Assembly (NCBI GenBank): GCA_016212515.1
Contig: JACRFZ010000115.1
Coordinates: 1-64,000, forward strand
Origin: Candidatus Melainabacteria bacterium
GTDB lineage: Bacteria > Cyanobacteriota > Vampirovibrionia > Obscuribacterales > Obscuribacteraceae
Length of the DNA stretch: 64,000 nt
Reading direction: 5' to 3'
Part shown: positions 8,071 through 16,099 of the stretch, piece after piece
How positions within the stretch are numbered: position 1 is the first letter of the stretch
Layout of the letters: each line of letters opens with the position of its first letter
Program-made: the position numbers and the translations under genes
Notes under the pieces: model-generated
Seen by the model: the letters and a program-made list of their open reading frames with translations, nothing else
What the model was told of the DNA's origin: nothing
Database searches by the model: none

Positions 8071-8183
8071 GCCCTGTATCACCAATTTGCTCCGGCTTTT
8101 ATCTGTTTCCAACTGGCCCCGACCATTTACTGTTATCTTAAGAGCATCTTTCCTATTTTCGCTTGATTTGAGAGCAATTTCCA

Positions 8184-9785
8184 GTGATGAGCGGCGAACT
8201 TCTTGCAGACCCGGTAGTAAAACGGTTTAAAAAAGATTTCTGCAAGCTGTTGCCGCCTCAAGCCTGTACGGATGACCGCCCCTTCCTGCCGCCCCTGGTC
8301 GTGGCTCTCTCTGGTGGTGCCGATAGCGTCTTCTTGCTTGCCGCCCTCAAGAGTTTGTATGCCGAAGTTGGGCAGGAAGCGCTTCTTACCGCTTGCCATG
8401 TCAATCACAATGTGAGAGCGGCGGCGTTAGATGACCAGAATTTTTGTCGAGAGCTTTGCTTGCGACTGGCAGTCAGCTTTCGTTGCCGCACTCTCGAGCC
8501 GGGGGCGGGCGATGAAGCCAGGCTGAGAAAGGCTCGTTATCAGGCCCTGGCCGGGGAATGTGCAGTTGCCGGTGCACCATATCTGGTGAGTGGTCATCAT
8601 CTCGATGATCAGATCGAGACAGTGCTTTTCCGGATATTGCGGGGGACTGCCGCCGCCGGGGCAGTTTCCATGAGAGGGCGGTCGGCTTTGCCGGAGTCTG
8701 AGTCCGGCCTGACTATCTTGCGACCACTTCTCGGCTGGTCCAAGCTTGACATATTGACTGCCCTGGAGCAGGCGGGTTTGCCCCATGTGGAGGATGCAAG
8801 CAATGCCGAAGCATCTTATAGTCGCAATTTCCTCAGGCATGAGCTTTTGCCGCTGGTGGAAAAACGCTTTCCTTCCGTCAGGCAGAATATCGAGCATTTT
8901 CGCAGTGGCCTTGAAAGGGATGAAGACTATTTTCATGAGCTTGTTGAGGAAGCCCGGGGCGAATGTTTTGTCTATTGCCGGGAGGGCGTGGCCCTCAGTC
9001 GGAAAGCTTTCGAGAGCTTGCCGGAGGCTCTCAAGAGTCGAATTCTGGTCAGCTTTCTGCGCCGCTGTAAAGTGGAACCCGACTATAACTGCCTGGCCCG
9101 GCTGAGATCGGTGCTGGAGGGTCGCTCGCCGCGGCAGAGCATTAAGGATGGGCTTTCCGCCTACCTCTTGGACGATGGTCTGCTTTACTTGCGACCGGAG
9201 GGGCAGGAGGAAGATGGCGTGCGGCAGTCGGAACTCTTGCGATTGACCGCTTTGATGGCGCCGGTTCTGGTGCCTCTGCCGGTCTTGGGGGGCGGCAGCC
9301 TGACGGTACCTATTGCCTGGCTCGATATGGCTATCAAGGTGGATTGTCTGGCCGAGACCGGGTTGGACTTGCCCTCCTCGACAATGGTTCAGTATGTGGA
9401 GTTGTCGGGTGGCGGTGCCCTTCATTTTCGACCCCGGCGACCGGGAGACCGCTTCTTTACCTCAAAAGAAAGATCTTTCAAGACTTTCTTACATCGTCAG
9501 GGCGGGCGCCAGGGGCAGACCCTCAAAAAACTGATGCAGGGCGGCGGCGAACCTGCCACTCTGGCATATGGGGCGGCAATGCGGCGGCTTTTCGGCGAGA
9601 GTGGCAGGGGCTTGGCTCTCCGACTATTGCCGGTACTTGCTGCCGGCGAGCAGGTGCTCTGGGCACCGGGCCTTGCCGTTTCGGGGCTCTGTCTGGGCCG
9701 GGGAGTTCCCACGCATCGGCTGGAACTTTTACCACTCAGTCAACATCATGAAAACATTGGAGCCGGGGCAAGCGCAACTTGCTAA
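8184..9785 (+). CDS. tilS: tRNA(Ile)-lysidine synthase
   Basis: TilS converts C34 of tRNA-Ile2 (CAU) to lysidine with ATP, switching it from Met to Ile decoding. The 533-residue protein has the PP-loop ALSGGADS, then HVNHNVR, GHHLDDQIETVLFR and YSRNFLRHELLP, all family hallmarks. The C-terminal TilS-C domain is recognisable by FRPRRPGDRF and TLKKLMQ. It is on the long side for the family. Start is GTG at 8184 or ATG at 8187. ftsH follows after 145 bp, a common bacterial order. A CAT-anticodon tRNA, its possible substrate, lies 1.1 kb upstream. Confidence 0.95.
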   Translation: MMSGELLADPVVKRFKKDFCKLLPPQACTDDRPFLPPLVVALSGGADSVFLLAALKSLYAEVGQEALLTACHVNHNVRAAALDDQNFCRELCLRLAVSFRCRTLEPGAGDEARLRKARYQALAGECAVAGAPYLVSGHHLDDQIETVLFRILRGTAAAGAVSMRGRSALPESESGLTILRPLLGWSKLDILTALEQAGLPHVEDASNAEASYSRNFLRHELLPLVEKRFPSVRQNIEHFRSGLERDEDYFHELVEEARGECFVYCREGVALSRKAFESLPEALKSRILVSFLRRCKVEPDYNCLARLRSVLEGRSPRQSIKDGLSAYLLDDGLLYLRPEGQEEDGVRQSELLRLTALMAPVLVPLPVLGGGSLTVPIAWLDMAIKVDCLAETGLDLPSSTMVQYVELSGGGALHFRPRRPGDRFFTSKERSFKTFLHRQGGRQGQTLKKLMQGGGEPATLAYGAAMRRLFGESGRGLALRLLPVLAAGEQVLWAPGLAVSGLCLGRGVPTHRLELLPLSQHHENIGAGASATC

Positions 9786-9883
9786 TATGAAATAGTAATG
9801 TTACCAACGGATAGATAATTTATCGCTTGCCAGGGTGTCAACTCTGCGATGACGGGGCGCCACGGGGCTTCTCCCGCCGAAAG

Positions 9884-9892
9884 TGTTATAAT
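9884..9892 (+). promoter_or_regulatory. Extended -10 promoter of ftsH
   Basis: TGTTATAAT at 9884-9892 is a consensus extended -10 box lying 39 bp before the ftsH start. No good -35 is seen, which is usual for extended -10 promoters. It implies ftsH can be transcribed apart from tilS. Confidence 0.6.
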
Positions 9893-9930
9893 TTGGGGCT
9901 GTTTGATATGGAATTCCCAAGGCGGATGAA

Positions 9931-11922
9931 ATGAAGAAGTACGGTACAACCTGGGCCGTTTTGCTCATGCTCTTAATTCTGGTGATATTCGCCGTTTCAC
10001 TGGCGAGTATGGGCAAGAGGGAAGAGCAACTCACCTATTCCGGGTTTATCAATTTGATCCGGGAAGGCAAGGCCAACGAGATCAAGAAAGTGACCATCGC
10101 CAATGGCGAAGATGTCATCATGGTGCAATTGCAAAATCCCGAGAGCGAGCGGGAAAGACCGGTGGTTGTGCCCAGTGAAGCCAAGGAAGATCTGGTCAAG
10201 GAACTGAACAAGGCCAATATCAATTTTGAGGTTAAGGGTGTCGACCGCTCGGCCATGCTCTTCAGTATGGTCAGTTCGTTCTTCCTACCCATCTTGATTG
10301 TAGTGGGCTTTTTGTTCATGGTTCGCTCCGCCCAGTCCGGCGGCAACCAGGCCATGAGCTTTGGTCGCAGTCGGGCCAAGTTGATGATGGATAACAAAGT
10401 AAAAGTCTGTTTCAACGACGTGGCCGGCATCGATGAAGCCAAACAGGAATTGCAGGAGATCGTAGACTTCCTCAAGAGCCCTGAAAAATTCCAGGCTCTG
10501 GGTGCCCGTATTCCCCGGGGCGTTCTCCTGGTTGGTTCGCCTGGTACCGGTAAAACCCTTCTTGCTAAAGCCGTTGCCGGTGAGGCTGGCGTGCCCTTCT
10601 TTAGCATTTCCGGTTCTGACTTCGTAGAAATGTTTGTCGGTGTTGGTGCTTCCCGGGTGAGAGACCTCTTTGACCAGGCCAAGAAACAGGCACCCTGTAT
10701 CGTCTTCGTAGACGAAATCGATGCTGTAGGCAGACAGCGTGGCGCCGGCCTCGGCGGCGGTCATGATGAAAGAGAACAGACCCTCAACCAGCTCCTGGTG
10801 GAGATGGACGGTTTTGAAGGCAGCACCGGCATCATCGTCGTAGCCGCCACCAACCGCCCCGATATCCTCGACTCTGCTCTCCTGCGTCCGGGTCGCTTCG
10901 ACCGTCAGGTGGTTATCGACAGACCCGATGTGAGCGGCCGAGAACAAATTCTCAACGTGCACGGCAAGGGCAAACCCCTGGCTAAAGACGTAGACCTGAA
11001 AATTTTGGCCCGGCGCACCCCCGGCTTCACTGGCGCCGACCTGAGCAACCTCATCAACGAGGCTGCTTTGATTGCCGCCCGGGCCGACAAGCGTGAAATT
11101 GAGATGACCGATCTGGAGCTGGCCATCGACAAAGTCATAGCCGGACCGGAGAAGCGTTCCCGCCTAATCCCTCCGAAAGAGAAAGAGATGACTGCCTACC
11201 ATGAAGTCGGTCACGCTCTTATGAATGTCCTCCTCCCCCACGCCCATCCCCTGCACAAAGTGACCATCATTCCCCGGGGCTTTGCCCTTGGTCTGACCAT
11301 GGCTGTGCCTGAGGAAGATGTGCTCTCCATGACCAAGGCCATGATCATCGACCAGATTGGCGTATGTCTTGGTGGTCGAGTGGCTGAGGAAGTGGTTTAC
11401 GGTGATGTCACCACGGGTGCTCAGAACGATCTCGAGAAGAGCACCGGGCTGGCCCGCCGCATGGTTACCGAGTTCGGCATGAGCGAGAGACTGGGACCAA
11501 TGACTTTCGGTAAGCGCCATGAACAGGTCTTCCTGGGTCGTGATTTTGGTCACGAGCGTGACTACGGTGAGAACATTGCCACTGCCATCGACGAGGAAGT
11601 TTCGGAGATTATTTCCGGACAGTACGCCCGGGTGAAGGAGTTGCTTTTGACCCATCGTCCCCATATGGATGCTCTCGTGAAGGCCTTGTTGGAGAAGGAG
11701 ACCCTGGACCGCAAAGAAGTCGACGCTATCCTGGAAGAGGTAAATCGTCGCCTTGCCCTCGGTGAAGACCCGGCCAGCCCCAAATCTTCCGACAATGATC
11801 GGCAAGAGCCTCCTTCGGCGGTGATTGTCACCCGCGAAGAAGAAAAGCAGCCGGTCGTAAAGGAGAGTCAGAATGACAGTGGTGGCGACGCCAGTCCCGG
11901 TTTGACTCCCAAGTTCGCCTGA
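9931..11922 (+). CDS. ftsH: ATP-dependent zinc metalloprotease FtsH
   Basis: FtsH is a membrane-anchored AAA+ protease that degrades misfolded membrane proteins and some short-lived regulators. The 663 residues show two N-terminal membrane helices (about 8-27 and 110-130) around a small periplasmic domain. Walker A is GSPGTGKT, Walker B IVFVDEID, followed by the second region of homology [20 protein letters not shown]. The zinc motif is HEVGH (H424, E425, H428). The C-terminal tail after about residue 610 is polar and probably disordered. The ATG start follows an extended -10 promoter. Confidence 0.98.
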   Translation: MKKYGTTWAVLLMLLILVIFAVSLASMGKREEQLTYSGFINLIREGKANEIKKVTIANGEDVIMVQLQNPESERERPVVVPSEAKEDLVKELNKANINFEVKGVDRSAMLFSMVSSFFLPILIVVGFLFMVRSAQSGGNQAMSFGRSRAKLMMDNKVKVCFNDVAGIDEAKQELQEIVDFLKSPEKFQALGARIPRGVLLVGSPGTGKTLLAKAVAGEAGVPFFSISGSDFVEMFVGVGASRVRDLFDQAKKQAPCIVFVDEIDAVGRQRGAGLGGGHDEREQTLNQLLVEMDGFEGSTGIIVVAATNRPDILDSALLRPGRFDRQVVIDRPDVSGREQILNVHGKGKPLAKDVDLKILARRTPGFTGADLSNLINEAALIAARADKREIEMTDLELAIDKVIAGPEKRSRLIPPKEKEMTAYHEVGHALMNVLLPHAHPLHKVTIIPRGFALGLTMAVPEEDVLSMTKAMIIDQIGVCLGGRVAEEVVYGDVTTGAQNDLEKSTGLARRMVTEFGMSERLGPMTFGKRHEQVFLGRDFGHERDYGENIATAIDEEVSEIISGQYARVKELLLTHRPHMDALVKALLEKETLDRKEVDAILEEVNRRLALGEDPASPKSSDNDRQEPPSAVIVTREEEKQPVVKESQNDSGGDASPGLTPKFA

Positions 11923-11965
11923 TGCGGTTGAAATAGCGCAACAGCCGACTTTTACGAAACTTTCA

Positions 11966-12010
11966 CAACCTCTAAGTAAACTGGACTCACCCCCAGAAAC
12001 TTAGAGGTTG
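11966..12010 (+). promoter_or_regulatory. Inverted repeat that covers the ribosome-binding site of the amidase gene
   Basis: A perfect 12-bp inverted repeat (11966-11977 with 11999-12010) is separated by 21 nt. Its right arm, acttagaggttg, contains the agagg ribosome-binding site of the TTG start at 12016. In read-through mRNA from ftsH the hairpin would hide this site. There is no T-run after it, so it is a poor terminator. Confidence 0.55.
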
Positions 12011-12015
12011 TTGCT

Positions 12016-12867
12016 TTGGTAAACGCTTTTTCCAAAAGGGCGCTGGAATCGGAGCCTGATCTTGCCGATAGGCAAGACCAAAACGGTATTACCTTTGCCG
12101 ACGTAAACGCTTTTCAGCCGGCGGTTTTGAAAGGCGACCAGCAAAATTCCCCGCATCTTGTCGCTGCCGGGGGTGAAATCCCGAAGACCAAAACCGTTTA
12201 CGTAGATATCGGTCATTGCACCAGCGGCGAGCGGAATCCTTTAGGGGTGGGCGGCAACGATCAGGGTTTTGCCGGTCCCGGCTACTCCGAATGCGACATC
12301 AATAAGGCCGTAGGCAAAGAGCTCATGAAAGAGCTTAAGAACATGGGATTTTATGTGGTTCCTACCTGGGATGTTAATAATCCGCCGCCGCCGGTGCCTA
12401 AAAGTCAGGATCTGGACAGGCGCATCGATACTGTCAATCGGGATGTAGCCAAATACGGCGATGATGCTGTCTATGTCAGTATCCATCACGATTCCGATAC
12501 CACCAAGCAAGGGGGGCAGTGTGTCTTTTACGCCGCCACCAAGCGTGAGGAAAGTCAGGTGCTGGCCCGCACAATTCAAGCAAGCGCCTGGCAGGTGCGC
12601 GAACGTGAGGGGGTAAGGGATTGCATCAACCCCGATACGGCCACCGGCAAGGGTTATCTGGACGGCTTGCGCCGCACTAACGCCATTGGAGTGCTCATCG
12701 AAGGAGCTAATGTTCAAAACCCTCGCGACCGCCAACTTATGCCCCAGAGTCGTTTCCAACAGCTAGAGGCAAAAGGGATAGCTCAGGGCATTTTCAATTA
12801 CTTCAATCTCCGTCCAGGCCAGGAGCGGCCTTATTCTTCCGCTATCCGCCAGCGCTTCGGTCTTTGA
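12016..12867 (+). CDS. N-acetylmuramoyl-L-alanine amidase, amidase_3 family
   Basis: The 283-residue protein shows the amidase_3 layout. The first zinc ligand is in VYVDIGHCTSG (usually DPGHGG), the second in the E of YSECDINKAVGKEL, the third in VYVSIHHDS, and the catalytic Glu in VLIEGANVQNPRD. Such enzymes cut the amide between MurNAc and the stem peptide of peptidoglycan. No signal peptide or membrane segment is visible: the first 55 residues are polar. It may therefore be cytoplasmic, exported by another route, or act on a different substrate. The TTG start at 12016 is chosen from the agagg site six bases upstream. Confidence 0.82.
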   Translation: MVNAFSKRALESEPDLADRQDQNGITFADVNAFQPAVLKGDQQNSPHLVAAGGEIPKTKTVYVDIGHCTSGERNPLGVGGNDQGFAGPGYSECDINKAVGKELMKELKNMGFYVVPTWDVNNPPPPVPKSQDLDRRIDTVNRDVAKYGDDAVYVSIHHDSDTTKQGGQCVFYAATKREESQVLARTIQASAWQVREREGVRDCINPDTATGKGYLDGLRRTNAIGVLIEGANVQNPRDRQLMPQSRFQQLEAKGIAQGIFNYFNLRPGQERPYSSAIRQRFGL

Positions 12868-13000
12868 GGCTTGTAAATAATTAGGCCATACTTAAGAGTT
12901 CTCTTGGGTCGGACAGTTACTTAACGGTTCGTGATAATCTAACCAGCTAATAGTTAGTTGTCCAGAGTCCGTACAACTGTCAGTTTCGGAGGGTCTTAGC

Positions 13001-14494
13001 GTGGCCGTCGTTCAAGAAAAAGAACTACTTTGCAAGGAATTCCTTTCCCGCCCCAAACAGCTTCTCATCGATGGGAAGTGGGTTAATTCAGTATCGGGAA
13101 AAACTTTTGAGACACTGAATCCGGCAACGGAAGAAGTGCTTTGCCGTGTTGCCGAAGGCGGCAAGGAAGATGTGGATAAAGCCGTCAAAGCTGCTCGCAG
13201 AGCCTTTGAAACCGGTCCCTGGCGCAAGATGAGCACCGCCGAGCGGGCACGCATCATGCTCAGATTGGCTGACCTGATTGAAAAGCATGCCGACGAGTTG
13301 GCTCAGATTGAGACCCTCGACAATGGTAAACCGATCAATGAATCTCGCTACGTTGATGTTCCGCAGACAGTTGAGACCTTCCGCTACTATGCCGGTTGGG
13401 CAACCAAACTGGAAGGCGAAACCATCAATGCCAACACCAATTTCTTCACCTACACCTTGAGAGAGCCCGTGGGTGTAGTCGGTCAGATTATCCCCTGGAA
13501 CTTCCCCATGCTTATGTTGGCATGGAAGTGGGGCCCTGCTCTGGCTGCCGGAAACTGCGTGGTTCTCAAGCCGGCCGAGCAGACTCCTCTTTCCGCTCTT
13601 AGAATTGGTGAATTGGCTCTGGAAGCCGGCTTCCCTGATGGCGTCATCAACATCATCACTGGTTTTGGTGCCGATTCTGCCGGTGAAGCAATCTCTCACC
13701 ACATGGACATCGACAAAGTCGCCTTCACAGGCGAAGACAAGACCGGCAAATTGATTGTTCAAGCTTCAACCACCAACCTCAAGAGAGTCTCTCTGGAGCT
13801 TGGCGGTAAAGCTCCCAACATCGTTTTTGCCGATGCCGATATCGATGCTGCCGTTAAAGGCGCCATCACCGGTATCTTCTTCAACCAGGGTCAGGTCTGC
13901 TGCGCAGGTTCCAGGCTCTTCTTAGAGAAGAACATCCATGATGAATTCATGACCAAGCTCACCGAGCGCATCGGTAAGATGCGTCAGGGCGAAGGTCTGG
14001 ATGAGAAGACCCATATCGGACCGCAGGTCTCCAAAGAACAGCAAGAGCGTATCTTGAACTACATCGGCATTGCTAAAGGCGAAGGCGCCAAATTGGCTTG
14101 CGGTGGAGAGGCACCGGCTGAGATGAAGAAAGGCTATTTCGTTAAGCCTACTGTCTTCACCGGCGTCAACAACGATATGAGAATTGCTCAGGAAGAAGTC
14201 TTTGGTCCGGTTCTGGCTGTGATTCCTTTCGGCACCATGGATGAAGTTGCCGAGCAGGCCAACAAGACCACTTTCGGTCTCTCCGGCGCAGTCTGGACCC
14301 GCGACGTTAAGAAGGCTCATAAATTTGCCAGCCACATCAAAGCCGGCACAATTTGGGTCAACTGCTACAACGTCTTCGATCCGGCTGTCCCCTTCGGCGG
14401 CTACAAAATGAGCGGCTATGGTCGTGAGCTCGGTAAGCATTCCATCGAGCTTTACACTAATATCAAGTCGGTCTGGGTAAACATGATGGACTAA
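13001..14494 (+). CDS. NAD(P)-dependent aldehyde dehydrogenase
   Basis: The 497-residue length is standard for the ALDH superfamily. The cofactor region has IIPWNFPMLMLAWK, and the catalytic Glu is in LELGGKAPNIVF (E266). The catalytic Cys is in NQGQVCCAGSR (C300, the first of the pair), and the C-terminal motif PFGGYKMSGYGREL is present. It resembles the class 1/2 group that oxidises acetaldehyde, retinal and betaine-aldehyde-type substrates; the substrate here is not determined. The GTG start has a good ggaggg site. A possible leader hairpin (gacagtt at 12912-12918 with aactgtc at 12975-12981) lies upstream, and a terminator follows. Confidence 0.95.
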   Translation: MAVVQEKELLCKEFLSRPKQLLIDGKWVNSVSGKTFETLNPATEEVLCRVAEGGKEDVDKAVKAARRAFETGPWRKMSTAERARIMLRLADLIEKHADELAQIETLDNGKPINESRYVDVPQTVETFRYYAGWATKLEGETINANTNFFTYTLREPVGVVGQIIPWNFPMLMLAWKWGPALAAGNCVVLKPAEQTPLSALRIGELALEAGFPDGVINIITGFGADSAGEAISHHMDIDKVAFTGEDKTGKLIVQASTTNLKRVSLELGGKAPNIVFADADIDAAVKGAITGIFFNQGQVCCAGSRLFLEKNIHDEFMTKLTERIGKMRQGEGLDEKTHIGPQVSKEQQERILNYIGIAKGEGAKLACGGEAPAEMKKGYFVKPTVFTGVNNDMRIAQEEVFGPVLAVIPFGTMDEVAEQANKTTFGLSGAVWTRDVKKAHKFASHIKAGTIWVNCYNVFDPAVPFGGYKMSGYGRELGKHSIELYTNIKSVWVNMMD

Positions 14495-14534
14495 GTTGAG
14501 AACTGCTCTCAACTAAAATCCAGTCTTTTGGAAG

Positions 14535-14567
14535 CAAGAGGAACTGCCATGGCGGCGGTTCCTCTTG
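14535..14567 (+). terminator. Terminator of the aldehyde dehydrogenase gene
   Basis: A 14-bp stem with one G-T pair (14535-14548 with 14554-14567) closes a 5-nt loop and is followed by the weakly T-rich ttgttcg. Confidence 0.75.
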
Positions 14568-14707
14568 TTGTTCGAGGGGAAGTTTGCATCTAATCGAATT
14601 AATTCTATCTACCGCTTAGCTTCCGGTAGCTGAATTCATGGGTCAAATTGAGTGTGTACTTTCACTACGAGCATTATTATGGGACTGAACTAAAGGGCTT
14701 CCGCCCG

Positions 14708-14829
14708 TTGCCGGCCTGACTTTCCGCCGCAGAGAATGCAGAACCGGCCTGGTTCTTTTGCGTGAGGCGGAAGTCCGGCGACGAAGTGGCAGTTTCCGCA
14801 TGGGGAGCGAGGCTTCCTTTTAACCACTT
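14708..14829 (+). ncRNA. Candidate structured RNA of unknown class
   Basis: gact-t-tccgcc (14718-14728) pairs with ggcggaagtc (14766-14775) and can extend outward through gccg/cggc. The tip carries gaacc/ggttc around ggcct. A second element pairs aagtgg with ccactt near 14784 and 14829. The segment is GC-rich compared with its flanks and has no coding pattern. Strand and class are uncertain; I do not recognise a known riboswitch or 6S, tmRNA or RNase P motif. Confidence 0.35.
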
Positions 14830-15124
14830 GGTTTCTGCCGAAAATGGTGGCCAACGCCGAACCTTGCTGACTTAGGCGCCCTGACCTATACTGGGAATAT
14901 GGTGATTCTCATACGTCGGATTTTTTCTTCTAGCTTAGTCAAAGTAAAAATCTGATTTTTGTATGATTGGTTGGCTGGGTGCTTGGTACTGCGAGGCGTT
15001 TTCTTGGTGGGAAGCGCTGAGAGTGCGAATTTCGAGCAAATATATAGCTTGACGGAAAAGCCCTTGTGGCTCTCCTCCGGACGCACTTCTTTTTCTCGTT
15101 GTGCCACTTTTGAAAGGCGATAAT

Positions 15125-15769
15125 ATGAGCACAAAAGAATATATTGAGCCCGAGGCCCTATTGAGGGGCTTGTCGGAAACTATCCGACAGCGTAGAAAAG
15201 TATTGAAAATCAGTCAGGAGGACCTTTCTCGTAGTGCCGGTTTTGCCCGCGGTTATCTCAGTGATATCGAACGTGGTGCCCGCAGCTTCAGCATCAAGAA
15301 TCTGGCCCGTCTTTCCAACGTACTTAAGACCTGTCCCTCCGCCCTCTTATCCACCACCGAGAAGCGTCTGAACGGCAGCAGTGTGTTCGCCGATTTTCGT
15401 CTCGATTTGCCGCTTATAGGTGCGCTTCTGGGAAAGCCTGATCGGGCTCTGGCAATCGTAGACGCCAAGCAAGCCGACTTCCCCTTGATTTTCGTATCGG
15501 ATACTTTCTCTCAGATCTTTGGCTACGACAAAGACGAAGCCATTGGTCGAAACTTCAGTTTTCTTTTGCGCGGAGAACTTTATCAGGAAGGCCTGAAGAC
15601 TATCTGCCAGGCTGTAGAAAACAAAACCTCTTGTGTGGCAACCCTGAAGATTTACTGTAAAGACGAAACCGTGCTCATGGGCGAAGTTTCCAGTTCACCG
15701 GTTCTGGACGATAAGGGCGAGGTTCTTTACGTGGTTTGCCTTTATCAGGGCGCTGTTGTTTCCGAGTAA
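15125..15769 (+). CDS. XRE-family DNA-binding protein fused to a PAS domain (LOV-like, without the photoactive Cys)
   Basis: The ATG at 15125 gives 214 residues. Residues about 15-65 form a Cro/CI-type helix-turn-helix with the typical ISQEDLSRSAGFARGYLSDI. Residues about 95-210 form a PAS fold whose order of motifs is that of LOV domains: PLIFVSDTFSQIFGYDKDEA, then GRNFSFLL, then a strand ending in VLDDKGEVLYVVCLYQ. In photoactive LOV domains GRNCRFLQ supplies a flavin-reactive Cys; here that position is Phe, so light sensing by cysteinyl adduct is not possible. The protein is probably a transcription factor with a ligand- or redox-sensing PAS. It stands just upstream of the purine operon. 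Confidence 0.85.
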   Translation: MSTKEYIEPEALLRGLSETIRQRRKVLKISQEDLSRSAGFARGYLSDIERGARSFSIKNLARLSNVLKTCPSALLSTTEKRLNGSSVFADFRLDLPLIGALLGKPDRALAIVDAKQADFPLIFVSDTFSQIFGYDKDEAIGRNFSFLLRGELYQEGLKTICQAVENKTSCVATLKIYCKDETVLMGEVSSSPVLDDKGEVLYVVCLYQGAVVSE

Positions 15770-16040
15770 TCCCGGGTTGCTCGGGAGCCTGAATTTAACT
15801 TGAAAAGCCTATAGGGCGGATGATTTTCGCCGCTTTTGCCAAGTGCAAATTTCTGTTTGTTCAGGCGGTGTTTTTTTTGCTTACCAGCGGCTCTTTGTCG
15901 AGGACGGCGCTCCAAGTTGAGACCGTCATGTAAAGATGTGTGGGAATTTACCTGACATTTTTTCGCATTGGCTTGGAATTTCCTCTTCATTCTCGTAACC
16001 TAGAGAGGATCGTTACCGATCTTGGATAAGAGGTGGCGAC
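15770..16040 (+). other. Intergenic region upstream of the purine operon
   Basis: This spacer between the XRE-PAS gene and the purF leader should hold the operon promoter. I see no clear -35/-10 pair, no PurR-type box and no recognisable purine or PRPP riboswitch. A small hairpin gatcg-ttac-cgatc lies just before the switch-like element. A T-run at about 15870-15878 has no strong stem before it. Confidence 0.4.
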
Positions 16041-16092
16041 GCCGGGATTGGTGTGTCCCGGTAGAACCGTTTGGTTTAACGCAAACCGGGAG
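16041..16092 (+). promoter_or_regulatory. Switch-like leader of purF with two mutually exclusive hairpins
   Basis: Segment A (ccggga, 16042-16047) can pair with B (tcccgg, 16056-16061, extendable by G-T pairs). B with one more base (tcccggt, 16056-16062) is also perfectly complementary to C (accggga, 16085-16091), which contains the gggag ribosome-binding site of purF. A third hairpin, ggttt/aaacc (16073-16087), would compete with B-C and leave the site open. The layout fits translational control of the operon's first gene. No ligand class is recognised. Confidence 0.5.
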
Positions 16093-16099
16093 TATCAAT

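Larger units (their letters stand above)
14495..15124. other. Long intergenic region between aldehyde dehydrogenase and the XRE-PAS regulator
   Basis: This 630-bp gap holds the aldehyde dehydrogenase terminator, a strongly structured segment at 14708-14829, and AT-rich DNA at 14900-15100 that probably carries the promoter of the regulator. Short open frames on the minus strand at 14886-15134 show no protein-like features. Confidence 0.5.

Noticed and set aside
8427-9425. A 332-codon open frame antisense to tilS
   Set aside because: Shadow frame of a certain gene, with no start signal or domain.
14886-15134. Short minus-strand frames before the XRE-PAS gene
   Set aside because: They have no ribosome-binding site or coding features and cover the likely promoter region.
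15770-16040. Purine or PRPP riboswitch upstream of purF
   Set aside because: None of the conserved core sequences of these riboswitch classes could be found; only the unassigned switch-like hairpins remain.
16022-16099. N-terminal extension of PurF
   Set aside because: It would bury the catalytic Cys2, and the segment is better explained as a structured leader.
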